A stretch of DNA of 64,000 nucleotides from Roseateles_B sp041905785 (GCA_041905785.1 JAYRKJ010000010.1:119405-183404), one strand, 5' to 3'. Positions 36,056 through 44,721 are shown, counted from the first letter of the stretch. Numbers and translations: made by a program. Notes: generated by a model not told the origin, from the sequence alone.

Positions 36056-36917
36056 GATGTGCTCCCTCACCCGGGAAAAGGGACTGGCACAGGGCCGCAT
36101 GCTCGGCCTCGACCTCACCGAACAGCAGGAACCACCGCGGCTCGTCCATGTCCATGCGCCGCCAGCTGTGCAAGGCCATCGGCGGCACCGACTCGCCGGT
36201 CCACCCTGCCATGCCAAGTCCGTGGGCGGCGCAATCGGCCACGTGCACCAGGTCGGCCATGGGCGAGCTGCCGTCCTCGGGCGGCTGATGGTGCAAGGCC
36301 ACGCTGTCGACGAGTTCCGGCGCAAGCAGCCACTGCTCGGCCAGCACGGCCCCGAGGGCGGCGTGATCCAGGCTCAGGCATGACCGCTCGGCGTCGAGCA
36401 GGCGGCTGTCATGTTCCGCTCGCGTTTGCAGCATCCGGGCATAGTCGTCCGGTGCCACGCACACCATGGCCATGCGGCCCAGGTCATGCAGCAGGCCGCA
36501 TCCGAAAGCCAGACCGCTGTCCAGGCCCCGTGCCCTTGCGAGGGCTTCCGCACAGAGCGCGCAGGCCACCGCATGGCGCCAGTAGGCGCCGAGATCAAAG
36601 CTGGGGCAGCGGCCCGGGTCAAAGCTGCGGGACAGCCCCGCGGCCATGGCCAGGTTGCGCACGGAGCGCCAGCCGATGATGGTGACGGCGTCGGACACGG
36701 CCGTCACCCGCCGGGCCAGGCCGTAAAAGGGCGAGTTCGCCAAGCGCAGGACCTTGGCGACGATGCCCTGGTCCAGCCCGATCTTCTGAGTGAGCTGCTC
36801 AATGCTCAAGCTCTCGTCGGCCAGCGAACTCAACAAGGCCAGCGCCACGGCGTTGGGGGTCGGCAGCTCCCGCAGCTTTCGGACGACCCCAGCAGCATCA
36901 GCAGCACTCATGGTCAT
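36042..36917 (-). CDS. HDOD-domain signalling protein
   Basis: A 291-residue protein with an HDOD domain (about 10-205), a non-catalytic relative of HD hydrolases common in betaproteobacterial c-di-GMP and stress circuits. Typical blocks are LRELPTPNAVALALLSSL, LANSPFYGLARRVTAVSDAV and GCGLLHDLGRMAM. Its 3' end overlaps the kinase start by 14 bases and its 5' end overlaps the small 58-residue gene by four bases. A second possible ATG lies two codons in. Confidence 0.88.
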   Translation of the reverse strand: MTMSAADAAGVVRKLRELPTPNAVALALLSSLADESLSIEQLTQKIGLDQGIVAKVLRLANSPFYGLARRVTAVSDAVTIIGWRSVRNLAMAAGLSRSFDPGRCPSFDLGAYWRHAVACALCAEALARARGLDSGLAFGCGLLHDLGRMAMVCVAPDDYARMLQTRAEHDSRLLDAERSCLSLDHAALGAVLAEQWLLAPELVDSVALHHQPPEDGSSPMADLVHVADCAAHGLGMAGWTGESVPPMALHSWRRMDMDEPRWFLLFGEVEAEHAALCQSLFPGEGAHHERT

Positions 36918-37090
36918 GCCACCTCCTCTGCCCGGCTTCTGAAACGCTGGAGCAGAAAGTACAAAGGGCTGACCTGCCCCTCCAGCAAGGTATGGCGAAA
37001 CAGGTGGTCCAGCCGGCGCTGTGCGGCCGATCTGGCATCACCGGAATCCGCGGCCTTGGCTTGATCGCTAGTCGTGTTCTCGCTTGTCAT
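36914..37090 (-). CDS. Small operon protein (58 residues), unknown
   Basis: A charged, helical 58-residue protein with the C-terminal sequence LDHLFRHTLLEGQVSPLYFL. No known domain is recognised. It is supported as a gene by four-base ATGA overlaps on both sides: with the stop of the large hybrid (37087-37090) and with the start of the HDOD gene (36914-36917). A GTG at 37096 would add two residues. Being translation-coupled between a c-di-GMP hybrid and an HDOD protein, it may be an adaptor or inhibitor. Confidence 0.65.
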   Translation of the reverse strand: MTSENTTSDQAKAADSGDARSAAQRRLDHLFRHTLLEGQVSPLYFLLQRFRSRAEEVA

Positions 37091-40000
37091 ATGCACTCCC
37101 TTTCGCCCACAACGGGCATCAGCACCATCAGGCGGCCACGCGGTGTCGGCTGCCCATCACGGGCCGCCCACAGCGACCGACAGACGGCCTTGTAGTCCTG
37201 TCCTTCAATCTGCACCATCGTGCTGGAGTCGCCCGACTCGCTCCAGAGGGAGCGCAGCCCCTCTGGAAGGACCTCGTCCACGTAGCTGCCGACCGGCACC
37301 GGCTGATGCACGAAGAGCCGCTCCGACTCTTCGTTGGCGTAGCTGATCATGCCGCTCTGGTCCGCGCCGATGATGGGCAGCGGAACGCTCTCCAGCAACT
37401 CGCGCATCACCTGCAGGCTGATCTCCTCCCGGCTGATGCGCTCATGCTGGGACTGCAGCAGCTGCTGCAGCCGCTTGTTGACCTGCGCCAGCTCCTGGTT
37501 GGCCTGCGTCACGGCGGAATCCAGGCGCTTGTTCTCGTCCGCCAGCTCCTTGGTCCTGAACGCTTCCTGCACATGCTTTCGCAGCCGTTCGTCGTCCCAG
37601 GGCTTGGTCAGGAACCTGTAGATGGCCCCCTCGTTGATGGCGTCGGTGATGGACTGAAGCTCGGTATAGCCTGACAGCACCATGCGAACGGTGTCGGGAT
37701 AAAGCTCCTTGGCGCGCCGCAGGAACTCGACCCCCGTCATGCCCGGCATGCGCTGGTCGGAGATGATCACGTCGACTTCATGCTCGGCCAGGCGCTGCAG
37801 CCCTTCGGCGCCACTGTGCGCCGTCAAGATCTGGTAGCCATCCCGGCGCAGCAGGCGCCGCAGGGCGGCGACGATGTTCTCCTCGTCATCCACCAACAGC
37901 AGCGTCCGCTTGCGCTCCCTTTCGAACAGATGCGCCGGCAGTTGCTGCTCGGAACTCAGCAGGTTCTCAAAGGTCTGTGCATCCACGGCCTGACTGAACA
38001 GGAAGCCCTGGATGTAGTCGCACTTGTTGGCCAACAACATGGCGAGCTGCCCTTCGGTCTCCACCCCTTCAGCCAGAACCTTCAGCTGCAGGCCATGCGC
38101 CATGTTGATGACGGCGCGCGTCATCGAGATGTCGTGCTCCGCCGCTTCGACGTCGTGCACGATGCTGCGATCGATCTTGACGATGTCGATCGGCAGGCGC
38201 CGCAAGTAGCCGAGGTTCGAGTAGCCGGTGCCGAAGTCGTCCAGCGATATCTCCACCCCCAACGCCTTGATGGCCCGCAACGCGCGCAGCACATGCGGGC
38301 TTTCCTCGATGAACAGGCTCTCGGTGATCTCTATCCCCAGGTAGCGAGGATCCATGCCCGTCTCGCGAAGAACGTTCTGCAAGCGCCAGGCGATGTCCGG
38401 CTGCTGCAACTGCCGCGCCGAGAGGTTGACCGACACCCGTATGGGCCGCAGCCCGGCCTTCTGCCACTTTACGGCCTGCAGGCAGGCCTGGCGCATCACC
38501 CATTCGCCCAGCTCGGCGATCAGGCCGCATTCCTCGGCCACCGAGATGAACTCCACCGGCGACACGGCGCCGCGCACCGGATCGTTCCAGCGCGCCAGCA
38601 CCTCGGCGCCCATGATGCGCCCATGCCGCAACTCCAGCTGGGGCTGGAAATTCAGATGCAGCTTGCCCTGCTCCAGCGCGCGGCGCAGCGCCATCTCGGT
38701 TTCCAGGCGCCCGAAGGTTCTGGCATGCAGGGTGGAGTCGTAGCGGCAAATGGCGCTGTCACTGTCGCGGGCCTGGCCCAGCGCGGCCTGGGCCTGGTGC
38801 AACAGCCGGGCGCCCTCGTCGCTGTCCAGCGGTGCCTGGCTGAACCCCAATGAGCAGCTCATCGAGAATTCGGCGTCACCGAGCCGAACGGGTTCGTTCA
38901 GCACCGCCAGCAGCGCCTTGCCGTCCTCCATCGGATCGACCGCCTCACCATTCGCAACAAGGCGGCGCAGGCAGACATACTCGCCCTGGCCCAGGTGCGC
39001 CAGCATCACGGCAGTCTTGCCGGCGGCCGCCTCCAGCCTGCGGGCCACCAGCTGCAGCAGCCGATCGCCGCCATCGTAGCCCATGGAGTCCATCACCATG
39101 CCCAGTTGGTGGACCTGAATCACCATCAGGACCAGGCCCGGCTCGCCGGCGCGCAGCTGAGCCAGGCACTGCTGCAGTCGTTCAAGCAGTGCCTTGCGGT
39201 TGGACAGCCCGGTGATGGGGCAGCTCTTGTCGAGCCGCTCGATGCGCTGCTCGGCATCATGCCGCTCGGTGATGTCCTGCAGGATGGTCAGTGCCCGGCG
39301 TGGCCAGCCCATGTCGTCCAGGTCGATGATCGCCCGGTGCAGAACCGTGCGCAGGCTGCCGTCGGAGCGCACGATGCGGTGCTGAAACTCGCAGGGGCTC
39401 TCCGGCGAGACACGCTGGCTGTTGCGCATCACCATGTCGCGCTCGCCCCGCGGCACGCGCAGGTACAGCCAGTCCGGATCGGCGGGCTCCGTGGACACCG
39501 GTTCGCCAAACAGGCGGAACATGCCGGAAGTCCAGCTGATCCTGTCGCTCATCAGGTCCGTCTCGGCGCAGCCAATCTTCGCCAGTTCCTCGGCATGACC
39601 CAGCAGCTTGGCGCGGTGGTGCATCTCCTGGATGCGCGCCAGGTACTCCCGTGCGATGAGCCGGCCCAGCATCATCAGGCCGACCATGAACAAGCCCAGC
39701 AGCATGAGCTGCGTCAACTGCTTGCTGCGCAGCGCGCTGCGCTGCACATCCAGTTCACGCCCCAACTGGTAAATCGCCACATCCAGCAAGGAGAACAACG
39801 CCGCCTGCGCCTGCGCCTCTGTCTCGGGAGATGGCTTGGCGCGCAAGGCCGAAACGCTGTCCTCCAGCATCTTCAGCGGGGGCATCAGCGTGTCGCCGAG
39901 GCCGGCGTTCGCCTGCACGGCCTTCGCGACCGTCTGGTGCAGCTTCTGGGCGCCGTCCTGGGCCAAGCGCTCCGCAAGCTCCGGCCCCTGCATGAAGCTC

Positions 40001-40563
40001 GCCGCGATCAGGTAATAGGTGTCCGCGCGCGGGTCCAGGACCAGCTCATAGCGGTCCAACACCTGCTCCATCATTTTCAGGAGTTGCTGTTGCAACGGGG
40101 CGCTCATCTGCCTGGTCTGCTCCGCGGGCATCTTGTGCAACGCGCTGGCCTTCAAGTGACTCGCCAGCCGCACCGCCTCCGCGGTGGCCTGCAGCAACTC
40201 CGCGGAAGCCGGCTCCGCACTCAGCTGCGCCTGCAGTGATGCCAGCCGCTCCAGGAGCTGCTGTTCCGCAGGCACGGGCCCCAAGGCCCCTTGCCCCTGC
40301 CGGCCGGACAGGAGGCGCCCCAAGGCTTCATGACTTTGCACAATGGCATTCGCATGCCCGATGCCCAAGCGTTCGCGGTCGATCGAATGAATCAACGACT
40401 GGCTCAGGACCAGTTGCTGCCTGAGCGGAACTGCGATCGCGGCGACGCACAGCAGTGCGGCCAGCAAGAGTTTCTGATTGAGTCTCAGTCGGCGAAGCCA
40501 GGCCCAGGCTCCCTGGCCAGAAGTCGAACCCCACGTGGATACAAATGCGTTGGTCGAGTCCAT
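37087..40563 (-). CDS. Hybrid sensor: GGDEF(degenerate)-EAL with internal REC and C-terminal PAS
   Basis: A 1158-residue membrane signalling protein and first gene of the seven-gene operon. In order: membrane helix (about 27-47), periplasmic helical sensor, second helix (about 250-275), PAS (300-430), GGDEF-like domain (440-595) whose signature reads GQGEY, so cyclase activity is unlikely, EAL domain (620-865) with AEVLARW, EITES, SLDDFGTGYSNLGYL and LAEGVE intact, REC domain (883-1000; Asp near 936 in IISDQRMPGMTG; LTKPWDD), coiled coil and a final PAS (1030-1130). It is likely a phosphorylation- and ligand-regulated c-di-GMP phosphodiesterase. The ATG at 40563 is preferred to an upstream frame lacking protein-like character. 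Confidence 0.9.
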   Translation of the reverse strand: MDSTNAFVSTWGSTSGQGAWAWLRRLRLNQKLLLAALLCVAAIAVPLRQQLVLSQSLIHSIDRERLGIGHANAIVQSHEALGRLLSGRQGQGALGPVPAEQQLLERLASLQAQLSAEPASAELLQATAEAVRLASHLKASALHKMPAEQTRQMSAPLQQQLLKMMEQVLDRYELVLDPRADTYYLIAASFMQGPELAERLAQDGAQKLHQTVAKAVQANAGLGDTLMPPLKMLEDSVSALRAKPSPETEAQAQAALFSLLDVAIYQLGRELDVQRSALRSKQLTQLMLLGLFMVGLMMLGRLIAREYLARIQEMHHRAKLLGHAEELAKIGCAETDLMSDRISWTSGMFRLFGEPVSTEPADPDWLYLRVPRGERDMVMRNSQRVSPESPCEFQHRIVRSDGSLRTVLHRAIIDLDDMGWPRRALTILQDITERHDAEQRIERLDKSCPITGLSNRKALLERLQQCLAQLRAGEPGLVLMVIQVHQLGMVMDSMGYDGGDRLLQLVARRLEAAAGKTAVMLAHLGQGEYVCLRRLVANGEAVDPMEDGKALLAVLNEPVRLGDAEFSMSCSLGFSQAPLDSDEGARLLHQAQAALGQARDSDSAICRYDSTLHARTFGRLETEMALRRALEQGKLHLNFQPQLELRHGRIMGAEVLARWNDPVRGAVSPVEFISVAEECGLIAELGEWVMRQACLQAVKWQKAGLRPIRVSVNLSARQLQQPDIAWRLQNVLRETGMDPRYLGIEITESLFIEESPHVLRALRAIKALGVEISLDDFGTGYSNLGYLRRLPIDIVKIDRSIVHDVEAAEHDISMTRAVINMAHGLQLKVLAEGVETEGQLAMLLANKCDYIQGFLFSQAVDAQTFENLLSSEQQLPAHLFERERKRTLLLVDDEENIVAALRRLLRRDGYQILTAHSGAEGLQRLAEHEVDVIISDQRMPGMTGVEFLRRAKELYPDTVRMVLSGYTELQSITDAINEGAIYRFLTKPWDDERLRKHVQEAFRTKELADENKRLDSAVTQANQELAQVNKRLQQLLQSQHERISREEISLQVMRELLESVPLPIIGADQSGMISYANEESERLFVHQPVPVGSYVDEVLPEGLRSLWSESGDSSTMVQIEGQDYKAVCRSLWAARDGQPTPRGRLMVLMPVVGERECI

Positions 40564-40982
40564 GCACTGCTCAGCCGAACTTCGCGCCGAGACACAGATG
40601 AGTTGATCAGGCGGCAATACTTGCTTCGGTCGCCAACAACTACTCCTGTCGCGAGCGCCTAGCGTTTTTTCGGCCCAAAGGCCTCCCTCGACCAGCCGCA
40701 GCCCTGAACCGTACTGCCAGAAAGGGCGCGCATCCAGTCGGCAGCCCGGCCGTGACGACACCAAGGGCTGCATCATCAGTGGACGCCTGCTGGCAGCGCA
40801 CTGTCAAGCCACAATAGCGGCTGTTGCACGCGGCATATTGCACAGGATCGACAAGGGCGTGAAGCGCCCCCTCTGTCACCGGTACAGTGCTCGAATTTCC
40901 CGGGGCGAAGACTGGCGAAGCGATTGACTTCGGCGTACAAAGACGGCATAGGCGCTTGCCTGTCGTTTTTGCGGAGGTCCCC
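40564..40982. promoter_or_regulatory. Divergent promoter region
   Basis: This region of 419 bases separates the minus-strand signalling operon from the rhodanese genes. On the plus strand TTGACT (40924-40929) followed after 17 bases by CATAGG is a weak promoter candidate for the rhodaneses, and GGAGG at 40973-40977 is their ribosome-binding site. No strong promoter for the signalling operon could be picked out. An open frame covering the first part on the minus strand is an extension of the hybrid gene without protein-like character. Confidence 0.35.
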
Positions 40983-41375
40983 ATGTTCTGGACGTCCTCT
41001 TTGCTGCCGCCAGAGGTTCAGGCGGGCTTGTCCTGCACCAGCATCCCGGTCGCGCCGGAGCCACCGAGCTTGCCGGCTTCGCCCTCGCCGCTGGACGACC
41101 AGGCCCTGCTGCTGGTCGACGTGCGCTCGTATGCAGAGTTCATGGCCGGCCATGTGGCCGGCGCACATTGCCTGCCCTTGCCCCGGCTGGCGGACGACAT
41201 CGTGCATCTTGCGCCGGATCCCGCGCAACCCATCGCGCTGTATTGCGCCAGCGGCCATCGGGCCGAGCAGGCGCTGGGACTGCTGCAGCGGCTGGGCTAT
41301 CGCGCCGCCTGCAACGGTGGCACGCCCGTGCTGCTGGCTCGGCGCCTGGGGCGCGCGCTGCAGAGCGGTCTCTGA
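40983..41375 (+). CDS. Rhodanese-like sulfurtransferase, first of a tandem pair
   Basis: A 130-residue single-domain rhodanese. It has the family blocks VDVRSYAEFMAGHVAGAH and the active-site loop ALYCASGHRA with catalytic Cys. No signal peptide. The ATG at 40983 has GGAGG upstream; the longer open frame is not needed. It is 26 bases upstream of a clear paralogue that shares DVRSYAEFM.GH..GAH and LPLPRL. Sulfur donor and acceptor are unknown. Confidence 0.9.
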   Translation: MFWTSSLLPPEVQAGLSCTSIPVAPEPPSLPASPSPLDDQALLLVDVRSYAEFMAGHVAGAHCLPLPRLADDIVHLAPDPAQPIALYCASGHRAEQALGLLQRLGYRAACNGGTPVLLARRLGRALQSGL

Positions 41376-41401
41376 TTGAAGGCGAAGGACAGGAGGCCTC
41401 C

Positions 41402-41788
41402 ATGATGCTGTGGGTTTCTCAACTGCACTGGCCCGATCCCATGCTGGATGCGGGCGCCGAACCGACGCCCGGGGAACAGCCCCGGCCCACGGAGGCGCCC
41501 GTGGAATGGCCAGCCGACGCCGTACGCATTGACGTGCGCTCCTATGCCGAATTCATGACCGGCCACCTGCCCGGCGCCCACAGCCTGCCCTTGCCTCGGC
41601 TGCCCGAACTGATGCCCTTGCTGCACGTGCCGCCGGAAACCGCGCTGCTGGTCTATTGCGCCACCGGTGCGCGCGCTGAACTGGCGGTGGCCGAACTCAA
41701 GCGCCTGGGTTGGGCCCGGACCTACTATGGCGGCGGCGCGTTGGAATTGTCCGCGCACCTGCACGAGCCGCTGCTGCGCGGCATGTGA
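41402..41788 (+). CDS. Rhodanese-like sulfurtransferase, second of a tandem pair
   Basis: A 128-residue single-domain rhodanese closely related to the preceding gene (IDVRSYAEFMTGHLPGAH; active-site loop VYCATGARA). AGGAGG sits five bases before the ATG. The divergent N-terminal 40 residues suggest different partners for the two copies. A tandem duplication followed by drift is the simplest history. Confidence 0.9.
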   Translation: MMLWVSQLHWPDPMLDAGAEPTPGEQPRPTEAPVEWPADAVRIDVRSYAEFMTGHLPGAHSLPLPRLPELMPLLHVPPETALLVYCATGARAELAVAELKRLGWARTYYGGGALELSAHLHEPLLRGM

Positions 41789-41795
41789 AGCCCCC

Positions 41796-42392
41796 ATGCA
41801 GGATCCGCGCGTCGACGCCTACATCGAAAAGTCAGCCCCCTTTGCGCAGCCCCTGCTGCGCTTCTGGCGCGAATTGGTCCACAGCCAATGCCCCGGCGTC
41901 GAGGAGACCATCAAGTGGGGCTTCCCGCACTTCATGTGGGGAGGCAAGATCCTCTCCAGCATGGCCGCATTCAAAGCCCATGCCAGCATCGGCTTCTGGC
42001 AAGGCGAGGCGGTGACCGGCGCCACCGAGCGCCGCGAGGGGATGGGCGCACTGGGCAAGCTCAGCACGCTGGCGGACCTGCCACCAAGGACCGAGCTCAA
42101 GGCCATGCTGAAGAAGGCACAGGCCTTGATCGAGCAGGGCGCAAAGCCCCCACGACAGACCCGTCAGGCGCCCAAGCCCGTTCCCGCGATGCCCCAGGCA
42201 TTCGCGCAGGCGCTGGCGCAGGCGGATGCCGCCCAACGTTTCTTTGACGGCCTCGCACCCAGCCATCGCCGCGATTACATCGAATGGATCGCCGAGGCCA
42301 AGCGCGAAGAGACGCGCGACAAGCGCATCGCCCAGGCGCTGCAGTGGCTGGTCGAAGGCAAGCGCCGCAACTGGAAGTACGAAAGCTGCTAG
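41796..42392 (+). CDS. YdeI/DUF1801-family protein
   Basis: A 198-residue cytoplasmic protein. The N-terminal domain (about 1-110) is DUF1801-like (CPGVEETIKWGFPHFMWGGK, ending in a conserved substrate-like pocket), and the C-terminal segment (FFDGLAPSHRRDYIEWIAEA) is the YdeI/OmpD-associated helix bundle, with a Lys/Arg-rich end. Function is not established; family members have been linked to peptide resistance. It starts seven bases after the second rhodanese, so it is probably co-transcribed. Confidence 0.8.
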   Translation: MQDPRVDAYIEKSAPFAQPLLRFWRELVHSQCPGVEETIKWGFPHFMWGGKILSSMAAFKAHASIGFWQGEAVTGATERREGMGALGKLSTLADLPPRTELKAMLKKAQALIEQGAKPPRQTRQAPKPVPAMPQAFAQALAQADAAQRFFDGLAPSHRRDYIEWIAEAKREETRDKRIAQALQWLVEGKRRNWKYESC

Positions 42393-42504
42393 CCGCCGGC
42401 CGGCTGTCGTCGTGCTGCCTTCCGGCACGGTGACCTTTGCCCGCGCGCCGGCAGCGCCGCCAATAATGGGGCCTTCTTGTGATCTCGTGGAGAAGGAGCC
42501 CCTC

Positions 42505-43011
42505 ATGCCTGCGCCGTCCGCTTTGCCTCGTCCCCTGCTGATCGCCGCCGGCCTGGGCTTGAGCCTGCTGGCCGTCGGCGCCAGCCTGGCCCGCCCGGAC
42601 GCCATCGGCGAAGTCGACACCGTGTTCAAGCTGATCGGGCCGGACCACAAGATCGTGGTCGACGCCCATGACGACCCCAGGGTCGAAGGGGTGACCTGCT
42701 ATGTGTCACGGGCCAAGACCGGCGGCATCAAAGGCGCGCTGGGCCTGGCCGAGGACAAGAGCGAGGCCTCCATCGCTTGCCGCCAGACCGGCCCCATCCG
42801 CTTCGCCAAGTCCCTGCCGCAGCAGGAAGAGGTATTCAACGAGCGCATCTCGCTGGTCTTCAAGCGCCTGCGCATCGTGCGCATGGTCGATGCCAAACGC
42901 AACACGCTGGTCTACCTGACCTATTCAGACCGGCTGATCGAGGGCTCGCCGCAGAACAGCGTGACGGCCGTCCCAGTGGACCGGGCGCTGCCCATTCCCG
43001 TCAGCAAATAG
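42505..43011 (+). CDS. creA: CreA-family periplasmic protein
   Basis: A 168-residue secreted protein with an N-terminal signal peptide (LLIAAGLGLSLLAVGASLA, cleavage probably before RPDA). It is followed by the CreA signature IGEVDTVFKLIGPDHKIVV, with VTCYVSRAKTGGIKGALGLAEDKS shown in part (VTCYVSRAKTGGIKGALG). Two Cys could form a disulfide. CreA is a conserved exported protein of unknown function. AAGGAG precedes the ATG. Confidence 0.9.
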   Translation: MPAPSALPRPLLIAAGLGLSLLAVGASLARPDAIGEVDTVFKLIGPDHKIVVDAHDDPRVEGVTCYVSRAKTGGIKGALGLAEDKSEASIACRQTGPIRFAKSLPQQEEVFNERISLVFKRLRIVRMVDAKRNTLVYLTYSDRLIEGSPQNSVTAVPVDRALPIPVSK

Positions 43012-43276
43012 GTGCCGCGCCCAGCGCCCGCGGACCCACGCGCCGGCTCCTGCAGCCGCCTTCCCTGATCCCGTCTTGGCACCGGTGTCGGGGGGCATCT
43101 GCGCACCCCTGCTTGAACTGGCATCAAGCTGGACTGATTCACTGCGATTCAAGCCCGCAACCCAGTGCCCCTAAGACGTGGGAGTGCAAGCGCCCAAACC
43201 CGTCCGGGAGGCGTACAAGCCCGCCTGAGGTGGTCCTGCGCAAGGTGCGTGGTCCGCCCAAGCAAGGAGCACTTCC

Positions 43277-43966
43277 ATGAAACACAAACCATTGCGCGAC
43301 TGGACCTTGGTGCCTGCGCTGCTGCTGGGGCTGGTCGGCGCCGCACATGCGGCGCTCTTGAGCAGCACCAGCCTGGTGAGCTTCAACACCGCCAGTGCCG
43401 GGCTGGGTACGCAGACCCTCGTGGACTTCGAATCCAGCCCGCCTGGCGGCTTCAGCATCAGCGGCAGCACGGCCGTGGGCTTGCCCCCCAGCGTGCGCAA
43501 CCAGGCCGGACTCTGGAATCCCTCGGGTACGCATTTCCTGGGCGTGGAAGACCCCGGCAACCTGGACCAGTTCAGCTCAGGCGACACGCTGACCTTCAGC
43601 TTCAGCAGTGCCCTGCGGGCCTTTGGGCTCTACGTGGTGGCCGGCAGCGATGTGCAAGAGGGCGACCTGAGCCTGGCCGTGGGCAGTACCTTGCTCGGCA
43701 ACGGCCCTCAGAGCGCTGCCCTGACGGATGGCGCCGGCAGCTACGCCTACTTCTTGGGCTTCGTGGCGGGCGATGCCGGCGACGCCTTCAACACCATCAC
43801 GCTGCACAGCAAGGGCGACTTCTTCTTCGTCTTTGACGTGGACGACCTGCGCTTCACGCCGGCCGCCAAGGCCAGCGACGTGCCCGAGCCCCAGGCCCTT
43901 GCCCTGGCCTTGCTGGCAGCCGCCGCTGCCGGCGCTGCCCGCCGCCGCAAGGCAGTCGTCCGCTGA
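43277..43966 (+). CDS. PEP-CTERM sorting-domain protein
   Basis: A 229-residue exported protein. The N-terminal signal peptide is about 25 residues (LVPALLLGLVGAAHAA), the body is a Gly/Ser/Asn-rich beta-strand domain, and the C-terminus is the tripartite sorting signal: VPEPQ, a hydrophobic helix, then ARRRK. Such proteins are cut and anchored by an exosortase in exopolysaccharide-producing bacteria; no exosortase gene is in this window. AAGGAG lies seven bases before the ATG. Confidence 0.9.
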   Translation: MKHKPLRDWTLVPALLLGLVGAAHAALLSSTSLVSFNTASAGLGTQTLVDFESSPPGGFSISGSTAVGLPPSVRNQAGLWNPSGTHFLGVEDPGNLDQFSSGDTLTFSFSSALRAFGLYVVAGSDVQEGDLSLAVGSTLLGNGPQSAALTDGAGSYAYFLGFVAGDAGDAFNTITLHSKGDFFFVFDVDDLRFTPAAKASDVPEPQALALALLAAAAAGAARRRKAVVR

Positions 43967-44020
43967 TTTTTGAAACGGCAAGATCTGACCCCATTGCCCA
44001 AAGAACAAGGAGCAAGACTC

Positions 44021-44620
44021 ATGAACACCTTCCGCATCCGCAGTGCCCTGCTGGGCGTCGTCGCCACCCTGGGACTGGCCCAGCAGGCGCAGGCCCAGGC
44101 CGAGCCCTTCATCGGCCAGATCATGTGCGCCGGATTCAACTTCGCCCCGCGCGGCTGGGCGGCGCTGAACGGCCAATTGCTTTCCATTGCCACCAACACC
44201 GCCTTGTTCTCGCTGCTGGGCACCACTTATGGCGGCGACGGCCGCGTGACCTTCGGCCTGCCGGACATGCGCGGCAGGGTGATGCTGCATACCGGCATGG
44301 GGCCGGGGCTGAGCGGCCGCACGCTGGGCGAAATGGGCGGCAGCGAGACACAGACCCTGAGCGCCTCGCAGATGCCCCCACACAGCCACAGCGTGGCCCC
44401 CATTGCCAGCAGCAGTGACGCGAGCAGCATCTCGCCCACCGGCAAGGCGCCAGCCACCAAGGCCCGCACCACGCTCTATGCCGACCCCACCCCGGGCAAC
44501 ACCATGGCGCCAACGCAAAGCAGCGTCGCCGGCGGCGGCCAGCCCTTCAGCACCATGCAGCCCTTCGTCACGATGAACTGCTTCATCGCCACGGAAGGCA
44601 TCTACCCCTCGCGCCCCTGA
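44021..44620 (+). CDS. Secreted phage-tail-collar-like protein
   Basis: A 199-residue protein with a cleavable signal peptide (ALLGVVATLGLAQQAQAQA) ahead of a tail-collar domain (EPFIGQIMCAGFNFAPRGW, GTTYGGDGRVTFGLPDMRGR, ending in PFVTMNCFIATEGIYPSR). These microcystin-dependent-protein-like modules are usually cytoplasmic or phage-borne; the signal peptide here points to export. No phage gene surrounds it. AAGGAG lies upstream and a strong terminator downstream. Confidence 0.85.
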   Translation: MNTFRIRSALLGVVATLGLAQQAQAQAEPFIGQIMCAGFNFAPRGWAALNGQLLSIATNTALFSLLGTTYGGDGRVTFGLPDMRGRVMLHTGMGPGLSGRTLGEMGGSETQTLSASQMPPHSHSVAPIASSSDASSISPTGKAPATKARTTLYADPTPGNTMAPTQSSVAGGGQPFSTMQPFVTMNCFIATEGIYPSRP

Positions 44621-44642
44621 GCGCGCGCGCTCCACGGCATGC

Positions 44643-44671
44643 AAGGCCAGCCCGATGCGGCTGGCCTTTTT
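44643..44671 (+). terminator. Rho-independent terminator
   Basis: AAGGCCAGCC (44643-44652) pairs perfectly with GGCTGGCCTT (44659-44668), followed by a T-run that starts within the stem. It ends the tail-collar transcript. Confidence 0.9.
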
Positions 44672-44721
44672 CATGGACTGGCGAAGGGCAATCCACGCCA
44701 CAATGCCCGCAAGGAGTGCCC

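Noticed and set aside
40564..40776. A 71-residue N-terminal extension of the large hybrid
   Set aside because: It has no domain character, and the ATG at 40563 leads directly into a typical cytoplasmic start and membrane helix.
43095..43130. Sigma-54-like string TGGCATCAAGCTGG upstream of the PEP-CTERM gene
   Set aside because: The -24 part fits, but the -12 GC is missing at the required distance.
44021..44620. Prophage remnant based on the tail-collar domain
   Set aside because: It has a Sec signal peptide, a terminator and housekeeping neighbours, and no other phage gene is near.
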